Source: Grosmannia clavigera kw1407 (Eukaryota; Ascomycota; Sordariomycetes; Ophiostomatales; Ophiostomataceae). Taken from it: a stretch of DNA of 64,000 nucleotides. The stretch covers positions 1,984,001 to 2,048,000 of the forward strand of contig NW_014040765.1 in assembly GCF_000143105.1 (NCBI RefSeq), in the 5' to 3' direction. Below the pieces are notes generated by a model, which was not told the origin of the DNA, searched no databases, and saw nothing but the letters and a program-made list of their open reading frames with translations. Position numbers and translations under genes: made by a program. Below, piece by piece: positions 46,246 to 57,007 of the stretch; positions within the stretch are counted from its first letter, which is position 1, and the number at the start of each line of letters is the position of its first letter.

Positions 46246-46537
46246 TTTGATCTTAGTTGGCGCTGCTGCTGCTGACGTTGGGTGTGGCAGTGCCTCGATT
46301 CTTGGTTCGGCACTTGGCACGGTTAGATCTGCTAATAGTCGATCCACTGTGGGTCAGCGCGAGAACTTTTCTGCCTTTCACCCGGAAGTGTCAGCATAAA
46401 CGCATTAGTCGGCCGATACTGTGGATCCGTCCCCTGCACGATGCATAGTATATTTTGACTTCAGCTTAACCGACAGTAACTTCGTACGTCACTCGTAAGT
46501 ATATACGTGTCCTTCGCATCATCGCGTCCAGAGTCCG
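46246..46537. other. Short intergenic region
   Basis: The 292 bp between two tandem minus-strand genes; it would be the promoter of the DUF2075 gene. Confidence 0.5.
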
Positions 46538-48103
46538 TTACTCGTCCGGTCCGGTCAGCGGTTCTGTCGACGGTGGAATAATGCGTGCCGACAGCTTTGG
46601 CGGCACCCCGAAGGCCGTGTCGTCGTCAAAGGGCCACAACGGCCGCCGGATCCGGCGATGACCCAGCCGCCGCAGGTCCTGGTCGACGCCGCCTGGCGTC
46701 AGTGCCAGCATCCAGTCAGCCGCCATGTCGTACAGCTGCGGCTCCAGATAGCCGATCTTCACGAGCACAATGTCCGCCTCGCGTGGCTGCAGCCGCAGGT
46801 TGGTAAAGTCATGCTCATAGTGGTACGGCTTGCGCAGCTCTGTCAGGATGACAAACACCCGGCCCACCTGCAGGACCACCTCGATCTGCGCGTAGCGGTC
46901 GCCGTGGCGGATTGCGTGCACGCGTCCCGTCAGCGTGATGGGACCGGCGTGAAGGTTGTCGACGGCTGCACCGGCCGTCACCGTGACTGTGTTGCCGACG
47001 CCGGCGGCCACGGCTGCGAGCACGGCCTCCGGCCCGGGAATGCTGGCGTAAATGACCGTTTTGATATGGGGTGCCAGCGGCGGATCAGCTCTGCTCTGCG
47101 GGTTGAACTCGGGACGTGCCAGCAGCTGCTGGAGGCCCCAGGTGACGTCACCCGATCCGCCGGCTGTTGGGTTGTCGCCCGAGTCCGACACAAAGTACGG
47201 CCGCGCCGCATCCGATGCCAGCGCCACATCCAGGCACTCGTCCAGTGACCCGGTCGGCGCCACAAAGTGGAAATCGGCGCGTGCTGCCCAGAACAACCGG
47301 GCCAGCCGCTCGGCACCCGCAGCCACCGCCTCTGTGTCCCAGCCCGTCACCACCACGGCCGCCCGGTTGCGCGGCTCGTCTGCCCATGCGTAGCCCACCC
47401 AGATGGCCGCGTCCAGAATCCCCGGCAACCCCTCCACCACGGACACGGCCGCGTACACGTGCTTTGCCGGCTCGTCTCGCGTTGACGTCTGCTCGCCCGG
47501 CAGCAAAATCGGCACCGGCACCCACGCCTTGATCGGACGGCCCTTGTCAGAGCTCGACAGGCAGCTCACCAGGTTGCGGCACGCCCGCTCCTTCGTCTCC
47601 AGCTCGTCCTCGTGCGGTGCTAGCCGGTAGCACGTAATGAGGTCGACCATGTGCGCCAGCGCCCGCGACACGTTGCCGTGCAGGTCCATCGATGCAGACA
47701 CCACCACCGCCGCACCCACCACCGCACGTACGCGTTCCAGAAGATCGGCCTCCACGTCGTCCAGGCCCTTCACTACCATCGCCCCGTGGATGTCGAACCA
47801 GAGCCCGTCCAGCGCCACGCTCCTCACTATCGCCGCCAGCCGCGACACCATCTCGCCCGCCAGCTCCTCGTATGCCTCCCGCGTCACCATTCCGCCTGGC
47901 AGAGCCCGTCCGATCAGAGCTCCCCGCCAATCAGCTGCCGCTGCTAGTGGCGTTCCTGCATCGAGGAAGCGGTAGAGGCCCACGGCCGCTTCGCCAGTCT
48001 TGGCGTGAAATGCAGCTGCCCCCGTGCGGGACGGCGTGAACATGGACGTCTCGCAGGCAAGACCGCAAATCGCAATAACCGGGCGCTGTGACATCTTGAA
48101 CAT
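46538..48103 (-). CDS. MlrC-like M81-family metallopeptidase homologue
   Basis: Single exon of about 521 residues. The family includes bacterial MlrC, which opens linearised cyclic peptides, but most members have other or unknown substrates. Conserved metal-site segments are present: WFDIHGAMV, SMDLHGN, DLITCYRLAPHEDELETKERA. The C-terminal domain has the typical SDSGDNPTAGGSGD. The start is MFKMSQR at 48103, or three codons later at MSQRPVIAICG (48094), which fits the family start better. It is intronless, GC-rich and placed beside another intronless gene. Acquisition from bacteria is possible but unproven, as fungal members are known. Confidence 0.88.
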   Translation of the reverse strand: MFKMSQRPVIAICGLACETSMFTPSRTGAAAFHAKTGEAAVGLYRFLDAGTPLAAAADWRGALIGRALPGGMVTREAYEELAGEMVSRLAAIVRSVALDGLWFDIHGAMVVKGLDDVEADLLERVRAVVGAAVVVSASMDLHGNVSRALAHMVDLITCYRLAPHEDELETKERACRNLVSCLSSSDKGRPIKAWVPVPILLPGEQTSTRDEPAKHVYAAVSVVEGLPGILDAAIWVGYAWADEPRNRAAVVVTGWDTEAVAAGAERLARLFWAARADFHFVAPTGSLDECLDVALASDAARPYFVSDSGDNPTAGGSGDVTWGLQQLLARPEFNPQSRADPPLAPHIKTVIYASIPGPEAVLAAVAAGVGNTVTVTAGAAVDNLHAGPITLTGRVHAIRHGDRYAQIEVVLQVGRVFVILTELRKPYHYEHDFTNLRLQPREADIVLVKIGYLEPQLYDMAADWMLALTPGGVDQDLRRLGHRRIRRPLWPFDDDTAFGVPPKLSARIIPPSTEPLTGPDE

Positions 48104-48442
48104 TTGCTTTCCCGATTGCCGGAGGTTGCGAAAGAGAGGCGGTATTTTGTGCGAAATCGCGGAGACTTGCACTCCTGTTTAGGCAAGTGGGTGGGTGATA
48201 ATGGTCACGTGTTTCGGATTGGTCGTCAAATCAGGTGACGGGTGGAGCACGAACTGGGAGGTTGAACACAACCCATTCTTCGTTACTATTCTAGTACAAA
48301 GTTCCTACCGACACCGTCGTCACTCGAAGCAGCTTCCTTTTCATTGTGTACTATAAAACGTCTAGCACGCTTACTGCGAATAAAAAAACGAGGGCGTTGT
48401 ATTTAAAAAGATAAAACCCCGCTCCGTGCTTTTATCCATCTC
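48104..48442. other. Short intergenic region
   Basis: Promoter side of the MlrC-like gene and 3' side of the AAA gene; AT-rich near 48400. Confidence 0.5.
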
Positions 48443-50338
48443 TTAATCCTTACCAATTGCTAGCGATAATACACTCCTGATATCTGCAAACTGCACATCT
48501 TTGTCCTTAGCCACCAAGGAGGCGAGTCTTAGTATGTTCTTGATCTTCCGGCCATCTACTTCCAACTGAGAAAGCTCGTGGACTTCGTCATCTGACAAAT
48601 CGCAATTTCGCGTCTTTGCTAATTCGGTCCAGATCACCTTGCGAAGATCTTGCGATAACTTTGGATGAGAGACCGTGGCGTGAATACGCGAGAGGATGGC
48701 CTTGTCAAAATTCTCGATTCGATTAGTTGTTAGGAAAACCACGCCTTTTTGGTATTCCAGCAACCGTAGAAGGACTATTGTGCGTTTTATTTAGTTAGAT
48801 ATTGAAGAGACGCAAGGGAAAGGGGCACGGCTCCTTCGCGCACCAGAAACCACAGCAGTACGCTCCGGGGTTTGCGAGTGTCTCTCTTCCATAAAGACAT
48901 CGGCTTCGTCAAGCAGAAGAATTGCGTCCCAACGCTCTGCCCATCTAAATGCTGATTGGAGGGTTTTTTGAACCTCTTGGGAAGACGAACCGAGATCGCC
49001 TGCGGCTACATTGTATACTGCTTTCATTTCTCCAATGCACTCTTTGAAAATGTTAGATGGAGCCAAACCCCTTCATTATGAAAATACGCTGTAAGTACAT
49101 ACCTGCCATCATTGTCTTGCCACATCCTGGTGGTCCGTGAAGAAGAATGACCAACCCACGGCCTTTTCCACTTATGAAATCGTCAAAGTCACTCCAGAAG
49201 AATGATTTCGGACAATTTGTCCAAGTGTGACCTTAGTGCTCTCTTCGAATTGTAGATGCTCGATGACGGTAGTCTTCCATGTTACAGTCTCCAATTTATC
49301 GACCAGAGCAAATCCCCGCTTGTTGGATGAAAATGAAAAAAGACGCAAATACGAGCTTACCGAGTCTGATGGAAGGTCATTGACCGTGCATTTACTCAGG
49401 TTGCCGTACGTACAAGTACGAGGGGTCCAAATTGGGCCATCGTAAGTCATAATTGTCCCAGCTGGAGACGAAGCTGACTCTGAACTAGATATGCAATATT
49501 GTTCAAACTTTCGGCCACGCTCCTCTGCTATCCGAAGGACTTCGTCTTTGTGTCCGCAGAACTCTAGAGGATATATTGGAAGGTCGATTATCTTTATTGT
49601 TCCTGCAAATGCCGAATGCGTTGTGTTTTTCTTAATCTTCCCGAAATTTCGACCGTTGTATCCGGTAAACGTTGTTGTTATGGACCAGAATACATTGTCG
49701 TTTCTGGTGTGTACTTCAAAAAAGACCAATTCCTCTATTACGGGATTTGGACTGCCCGGTACTGTGCGACTCTCGTAGACAAGCTGAGCTCCGGGTAAGA
49801 AGAGCGCCCATAGATAGGCAAAGTCAATTGTTCCACTTTTCTTGAATATGTTGATGATTTGATATGTCTCCTGCATGTGATTGGTCTGAAAATCTTCCAG
49901 AAGCTGCAGCTCGCAACGGACCGCCTCATTATGAGAGTTTTCCAAAGCATGTCTCACTTTATCTCGACAGTAGTATAGCTCTTTGTATGGCTCACTTATG
50001 AAGATTGTACCGCCAGACAAGTTTATGCTTGTTAGATGCGACGCCAACTTGCGAAACTCTAAGCGGAGCACATTGAACTGAATCTCCAACTGTGAATGAA
50101 CACGTTCTTGGTCCTTCCTAACTATGACAATTCGGCGGAGTAGAACAGAGAACTCGCCATACTTTCTCTTGCCTGGCCGTTTCCCTTGTGGACGGTTCTC
50201 TGTGGAGGGAGCGATTATAATTTTGTTGTCAATATGAGTTTGACTGATAACCTTGAACTTGCCATTAAAATTGTCTGCGTTGTGGCCTTGACGCGACAAG
50301 TATTCGGCATATTGGCTAAAACCTTGAGGTTCTTCCAT
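48443..50338 (-). pseudogene. DUF7025/AAA+ ATPase with one frameshift
   Basis: Exon 1 starts at ATG 50338 and encodes a DUF7025-like N-terminal region (DFAYLWALFLPG, later WTPRTCTYG). Near 49185-49200 the frame breaks: VRNHSSGV continues to a stop, while the next frame carries the expected KSFFWSDFDDF and the Walker A GPPGCGKT. Introns 49042-49102 and 48775-48843 then join in phase, giving LLLDEADVF (Walker B), FLTTNR (sensor 1) and a short C-terminal lid ending at 48443. The lesion is one base short, or two long. Everything else, including splice sites, is intact, so a recent mutation or an assembly error are both possible. Fungal members of this group are common, with unknown clients. Confidence 0.75.
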
Positions 50339-50873
50339 TTTCTGTTCCTGTTTAGCGCGAAAATAAGATAGACGAAAGCAAACAGAAGAGGACTTACTCC
50401 CAGGAATAGACTCGCTTTATATCTTAATTAGGCTTATAGAATACCTCTCATTTCTGCCTAAGAGATGCATTAACATGTACTAAATACAAGATGGCGCAAG
50501 TGTGGGAGACAAGGCTAAGCTACTATGTGGTATTATTGGCCGGAGGCTAGTAGCTTCCGCCTTATATTGGAATCGCCTTGTTTTTTTGCCTTGGCATTGC
50601 CTTGGATGAGATATAGGCGCCGATGGTGCAGGATTTATGTATTATTATTGGTGGGTAACTAGGAGTTATTGCCTTAAGTCTAAATGAAAAAAAAAACCCC
50701 ATTTGTGCGTAGGCTCCCTTGCAAACTCCTACTATATAATGCTTGCTTACGCTTTTGTATTCTCTTGCTTCTCCTGTCTCCTGTGTAACTACTTTCGCCT
50801 TTGTACATTTTCCATACTGTTATTAATAGCAGCCAACAGCTTGCAAGATTATCGTCATTTCTTGTTCTCCATA
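50339..50873. other. Divergent upstream region
   Basis: AT-rich 535 bp between the divergent AAA gene and the membrane-protein pseudogene, containing an A-run at about 50687-50696. Confidence 0.5.
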
Positions 50874-53164
50874 ATGACTGGATTTCACAACGTAAGAGCC
50901 AAAAAGCCACGAGTGAGCAAAGTCGAGCAAGCTGAAGACGACCACGACGACATTGATAAGAAGCCCTTCAAACCAATGGAAATTGATATCGCCACTGGCC
51001 TAAAAAAGCTTCGAGACCACAAAAGCTTCTGGACTGAAGATGGCATCGAGCTCAAAGATCTAGCCAAGTTTGACGATTTGGGACCTTACGAAATCGATGA
51101 AGACACCGAAATGGTTATGTGGCAGATTGAATTGAAACGGCTGGCTCAGGCAGCGGAGCAAGCCAATGCGCCGACCTTGGAAGGCGACCCAAAGCTCTTT
51201 GGGCATGCTGACCAAGGTGGATACAACCGATTACATACGCTAGTATGGGCACTAGACCTTGCCAATATTGTTTGTGGACTTGACATGGAAATTCTCCTTC
51301 TAAAGCACTGGCCAGCATTGGCTTCTGTCGAAAGAATACGTGATCTTCAGCTGAAAAGCTCCATATTCGGTGGTTCCGATGCGGATAGCATTCGGGACAA
51401 AAGTATAGGAGAATTTGTAAAGAACAACAAGGAAGCCTACCACGCAATTGTCAATTACATTACAGCTATCCTCGCGAGGACTTACATCCGGGTTGCCGAG
51501 AATCTGACATGGGTAGAAAACTGTCTGGGTAGTCTGGCTAGATTATCAGCAAAGCTAAAAGTCGTTGGAAATGACATTCCTGGAGCAATCTCGGATGTTT
51601 TGAACACTCGAAGATCCATGCAAAGACGTTTAACCCTTCACAAGCATAACGATGATACTCAACAAGACGTCAAAAATCCTCACGGTCGAGCCTGGAATGA
51701 CAGAAGGCATCTGCCAGGCTGGTTTTACTACATGACAAAAATGTTTTTTGCCCAAAATGCGTCTTTGCTGTTTTGGCACATCTTGTCCGAGCTTACATGG
51801 GGTGCAGAGAGAAATCAAAGCAGCGATGACTTTGAGGCCAGCGCTATCATATACCACACTGGATTCCGTCCTGCCCGGGGCCATCTCTGCCGAAAACTGA
51901 CGGGTGGAATTGGGGCAACAGGAAGCCGTCATGCGGTCCGATGTGCAGGGGTGGCCTTTGATGTGTGCAAGGACGTATGGACACAATTGAAAAATACGAG
52001 CGTACCAAAACCCGGTCTCGCAGTCCTAGATTGGAGCTGGACGGAGAATGCAAAGGGGGAGGTGCAGACGCAGAGTCGCACGTTGGTCGATATGAAGCAT
52101 GTCATTACCGCTCTGGTTCCCCACGCTATGTTTTGTGGCCAGTTTGTCTCTCGTCTCTCGGACTTCTGCTTCCTTTCTATGCGTTCCAGACCATTAACAC
52201 AGTCGACTACGTTCTACCTACCATCTGTCTTCCTGGCGACATCGCGCATCTGTACAGGCAAATACACATCGAGAAAACTTAAGGAAAGTCAGACAGGAAA
52301 AAGTCTCCAATCTCGCATCGAAGGGGTCTATGGAACGATGCTTGCACAGGAAAGAGCGTAAGCCTTGACAGTTGACGACCAGCTAAAAACGAAACGCCGC
52401 CAAAACTACGATGACACAAACCAAAAATACGAGCAGGCACTTGAGCAGGTCGGCGAATGGACCATTGATCGAAATTGCAACACCATCACTAGCGTCTGGT
52501 ACTCGTATGCCGTCCTAGGCCTCGTTGGTTTGTTGATTATGGGTGGACTTGGGCTCATGGCGTTGGGTCAGCGCATCACAGGCGTGGACCCGTCCAATTT
52601 GACGGTTCTGCTGTGGACGGCAGCCGGCTTTATCATGGTCTATCTCAAGTCGCGACACGTGGAGAATTGGCCCTGGCGTGACTTTATGCAAGGTCAAGTC
52701 GTCTGCCACTCTATAAGTGAGGTGGTGTCGGTGACCAAAATCGATCCTCAGATTCTGATTGCCGTCTTGATGCGCAACGAGACGCGCATGCATCTGGAGA
52801 AATCTGGACCGTTCGAAATGTTATTCGAATGCAGAGATACTAAAGGTTTCTCTATCGATGTGCCGCCGCTTGTGACAACCGCCATGGCCGGGGGACGCAT
52901 ATTTGTCCGTGTTGATAGCGACAAGGGACCGGCCCTGGTGAGTATAGCAGTAACAACCCAGGACAATTACATGTCGGTGCCAGTTCACGGGTCCACTGAG
53001 ACAGCGCTCATATGTCGCGCGATTTTACCGAGCCTTCCAGTTGCCGCATGCGATTAGAGGGCCAATCGGAAGAAACGAAACTACCTCTTTACACGCTGGT
53101 GAGGGAGGAAGCACACTGGTACGACGTACAGGGTGTCTTTGTGGAGAATGCCTGCTTTACATAG
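50874..53164 (+). pseudogene. Uncharacterised fungal membrane-protein gene with nonsense codon and frameshift
   Basis: A long single frame begins at ATG 50874 and is stopped by TAA at 52359-52361 (codon 496, after LAQERA), but continues in the same frame at once (ALTVDDQLKTKRRQ) for another 230 codons, with two membrane helices (VLGLVGLLIMGGLGLMAL, LTVLLWTAAGFIMVYL) and WPWRDFMQGQVVC. Near 53020 a CGCGCG run appears two bases too long: the frame moves to LPLYTLVREEAHWYDVQGVF and ends at 53164. A CAA-to-TAA change would explain the stop. The family occurs in many ascomycetes with no known role. Both lesions sit in otherwise well-kept sequence. Confidence 0.72.
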
Positions 53165-55631
53165 ATAATTACTCTTTCCTAATAGCTCGTTCAAGACATT
53201 GAGTCCAGTAAAGCAGTCAGAGGCATGCATAAGATTAAAGACTATGTTTAGTTTATTAGCGAAGGCTGTTTATCCAATCACGTCTTCCTTACGTAGGCCA
53301 TCCCGAGGGCTGGTGCAGGCAGTGTGGCAGGATGGCTGGGACCCATTTCTGGAAAGTCACCGCCAACTGTTATTGTCCTTACGCTGGTCCGACATGCCAA
53401 GTCCCAACGACTACAACTGCATCTAGAACCATAGTGCTAGGCTAGGCTATCGCTGTTAGCTGTGAAGCTCTAGAATGGAGCGCACTGTGATCGTTCTGAC
53501 TAATGTCAGCAAAGCGGCCTCTCATTGGTCAGACAGATAAAACTGGGGACTAGCCCCAGTGAAACCTCTGCACCAATGAAGGCGCGCCATGTACGGAGTA
53601 CTCCTTTCTAGCTAGATACATCACGCACTTCATCAGCCACACCGTTCAGACCCCATACAGTGCACCGCTACCCCTGCCATAAGCATCAGTTGTGACATTA
53701 GCAAAGACTTTGTTTGAGGGTTGGCGGTTAATAGCAAAGATATGTAAGAGGAGTCTTAGGAATAATCAAGAGGCAAATCTAAAGAAAACCTAAGAAGAAT
53801 CTGAAAGCTGTAGAGATGAACCACTATGTACAATAGTTTTTGTACCTTTATAAAAATAATTGCTACTACCCCCAACTAAGATTGCTTTTATCGGCTACAG
53901 CGGAATCGATGGCGGCTTCTTCCATTTTCGCATGAAACACCTTTGCATATGCAGCATGGATTGCACACTCATGGCTAGATGTAGGCAACTGCCTTTTCCA
54001 TAGACTATCTTGTCTGGCTCGCCGCGCAACACTCGATTCAGCACGGACAATGATGAGCTTTTGGCGGGCTACCCAGAACTGCCTTGACAGATTGACACAG
54101 TGACAAATCGGTAGGACTCGCTACTCTTTGGCTGATATTGTATTGCGAAACACTCTGGCCCACCAATGCTTCTGAATCTGTTGTGTAGCCTTGTCCATTT
54201 GTAGAATGTATTCCCAGGGCAACAGGTGCCCATTGTTCACGGCTGTGCTTGCGGCAAAGGCCTCCGTCATTCTCGCCTTGTGGTATGTCTTTCGTGAATA
54301 TAAACAGTGATGAAAGCAATTGGAGAGCCAAAGGCTAAACAAACACCAACGATGGTTCTGAATCACAGCTTGTCAATTTCAGTTATTCTCAAGAGAAAGA
54401 AGTTTCTCTTCTCTACCCGCATCTTCAACGGTGTCATTTAATAAGGCAAAGATCGTTGTTCTAGGAAGACAGCTACTAGCTTCTCTTGCCTCCCTCGCAG
54501 GACTGTAATGACCTCTCCACACACACACAAAGAAGAAGCTGAAAGAAGGGGGTGATGTCGACGATCAATAACGGGTGCTTGCATTCAGTAGGTTAGGGAG
54601 AGGGGGATACCTCTCCTCTCACCATAACCAATCTTCCTCCTTCACACCTCCCTCTTTCAGGCCCAGCACCAGGCACAATCAACAAAAGGGGGAGCATCGC
54701 CGACCCCTCAACAAAGACAGAAACAACGAATGAATTCTCTCAGTCTCTCTCACACCCAGACCGGGATCACCTCCAGTTGGAGGGACGGATGACGGGCGAA
54801 AATCGTTGTATCTTATGTACTCCGTATTCAGGAGCTTTCGGAAGCTAAAAGTGAGAGCCTAGGCTAAAAAGTCTACGAGATGGTCCGTGCACCACCGCGA
54901 ATCAGTTTTCTCTGGAAAAGAGCGAGAGCAAATAACAACAAAAGCAAAAAGTAGTAGAGAAGAGTTACGCAACGAGAAAAGCAACTAGAAAAGCGGTAAG
55001 TGAAGCGCAACTAAGCTATTGAGGTACGGAGCCGCAGCCAAGTTGCCTCCAGTTTGTACTCAGAGTGCCCAGAGAGTCGCCAGTGCCGTCAGAAATTCCG
55101 TGGACTCGCACGTACACAGATAGCACTCGCTGGCACGGCTGGTAGCGAGACACTATGGAGATTGGAGACGTATACAAGTCCTGGTTCTGAAGATTGGGCC
55201 GAAGATGGTCGAAGGGATGGAGGTTCATGCGCCGCTGGGCATATTCGTCCGCACCCAGGCTGTGTGTTGAGTCAGGCGAAACAGCTATTACTACATGATC
55301 CTAAACAGCGAGGGTCTGTCTCCTTTCCGTGCTCGTACGTCGTACAATGGAAAGTAACAAGGTTGAAATCACATGAAAATAGCTTTTAACAGAGTACTCC
55401 GTAGTCCATCAAGCCAACATGATTTTAAAGATACTCCGTTATCGGGCTACTGTTAGTGATAATGGCGTGATTCCATCAAATCGCAGCGTCTCGAGGCGAA
55501 ATCTTATGAATCGAAGCAGGCCAGATACGGAGTACAGATCAATTTATAGGGAATACTCCGTATTTTGATTTCTTCGGAGTACATAACCCCTCTTCTTTCC
55601 ACGCACTTGTGCCGCACTGTCCAAATACGCA
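53165..55631. other. Gene-poor stretch with clustered TACGGAGTA motifs
   Basis: About 2.5 kb without a supported gene. Five copies of the 9-mer or its complement lie at 53592, 54818, 55395, 55526 and 55554, the densest group in the window. ORFs at 54038-54366 and 55054-55389 show no domain. Confidence 0.5.
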
Positions 55632-56531
55632 ATGAGTCCCACTCTCGACCACATCGTGATACTGGTCCCCCGGCCACAACTGCATGCTCTGCCATCTTGG
55701 GTGACCGACTCCTTTACGGTGATCGATGGCGGTCAGCATGCCGGTGGTGTGACGGAGAACAAGCTGATCCTGCTCCAGGACGGCATATACCTTGAGCTAA
55801 TTGCGTTTGTCAGCAAAGGCAATGGCGAGGGCGACTCTGGTCGCCGATCGCACCGCTGGGGCGCACAGCCCGAGGGCCGCATCATAGACTGGGCATTGAG
55901 CCTCGCTATGTCGTTTGAAGAAGCCGACGAAGAGTTCAAGCAGATCCAGGATTGTGTTCGCGCAGCCGATGTCGGGTTCGTGTACCAAGACCTTGTGGCT
56001 GGCGGCCGTACCACCCCCGACGGCGTGGTCCTCGAGTGGGCCACTGCCTCGCCTGCGGCCATCTCAAGAGGGTCCAAAGGGCCAGAATCTGACCTGAGCG
56101 GCGGTCTGCTCCCGTTCTGGTGTCTCGACCGGACTGAGCGCAAGCTGCGTGTCCCCTACGCCTCTGCCGGCGGCAGCCTGGCCCGGCATCCCTCAGCGGC
56201 CATCGGTGTGGCTGAAGTTACGATCTATGTCGCTGATTCTGTGCTGCTTGATCGGCTGCGTCGTGTATACGATGCCATTCTGCACAAAACGGCAGAGTTC
56301 GAGTGGGACTTGGCCATCCCGGATAAGCCACAGCACAGGCTCTCGCCGCGGCTTAGGCTTGTTCTGCTCGCCAAGGAAACGGTCTCAGAAAAGGATCTTG
56401 AATACGGCCAGCGAATTGAGCTGTCGCTCTTCACGACGAGCGAGTCACGGACTGTTGGTGGTCAGTTCGTGGACGGGTGGTATATTGAGGTTCGGCTGGA
56501 AAAGGCGCAATATGGCGGGGAAATTGCGTGA
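55632..56531 (+). CDS. Glyoxalase_3-like domain protein
   Basis: Single exon of 299 residues starting at ATG 55632. The opening TLDHIVILV is the first strand of the vicinal-oxygen-chelate fold with its metal-binding His; a second strand set (GVTENKLILLQDGIYLELIAF) supplies the Glu of the second metal position. The overall length fits the Glyoxalase_3 family (PF13468), whose fungal members are widespread and of unknown substrate. Intronless. It converges with the O-methyltransferase relic. Confidence 0.88.
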   Translation: MSPTLDHIVILVPRPQLHALPSWVTDSFTVIDGGQHAGGVTENKLILLQDGIYLELIAFVSKGNGEGDSGRRSHRWGAQPEGRIIDWALSLAMSFEEADEEFKQIQDCVRAADVGFVYQDLVAGGRTTPDGVVLEWATASPAAISRGSKGPESDLSGGLLPFWCLDRTERKLRVPYASAGGSLARHPSAAIGVAEVTIYVADSVLLDRLRRVYDAILHKTAEFEWDLAIPDKPQHRLSPRLRLVLLAKETVSEKDLEYGQRIELSLFTTSESRTVGGQFVDGWYIEVRLEKAQYGGEIA

Positions 56532-57007
56532 TATGCCGAGGTGACAGGAGTGCAGGTGTTGAAGTGTCTTACGTCTTGCACTGGAGCTAATGCTGACGAT
56601 AGGCAGTCTGATCGGGTCGAGTCACGTTCAGAGCTTCAAATGGTCGTCTTTGTAAAAGTACAAAAGCAAGGGAGAAGCTCCTTGCTTTTGTTCCAACCTG
56701 ATTGAAAGCAGAATATGCTTACAAACAAGAAATCGGCATATCGATCAGATCCAGTACCCGAAGAACAAAAACAATAGAGCATTCCCAAGATCCGTACCAC
56801 ACAGTGGTTTTTCCCTCATTTCTACCGAAAGCTTGCGTTAGTGCATTCGTTGAAAACACACTGGCTTTGGTATACCATAGCACTAAAATCGACCCCAAGT
56901 CCTGTCAGTACGAGCCGTTTGCTGTGGACACTGAAGTCGATAAATCAGCATGCACCGCTGGGTCGAGCTGTAGCTTCATACATCGTCCTGTAACCACAGT
57001 TCATGAA
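56532..57007. other. Convergent intergenic stretch
   Basis: No gene is seen; the plus-strand ORF 56702-57136 overlaps the methyltransferase end and has no domain. Confidence 0.5.
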
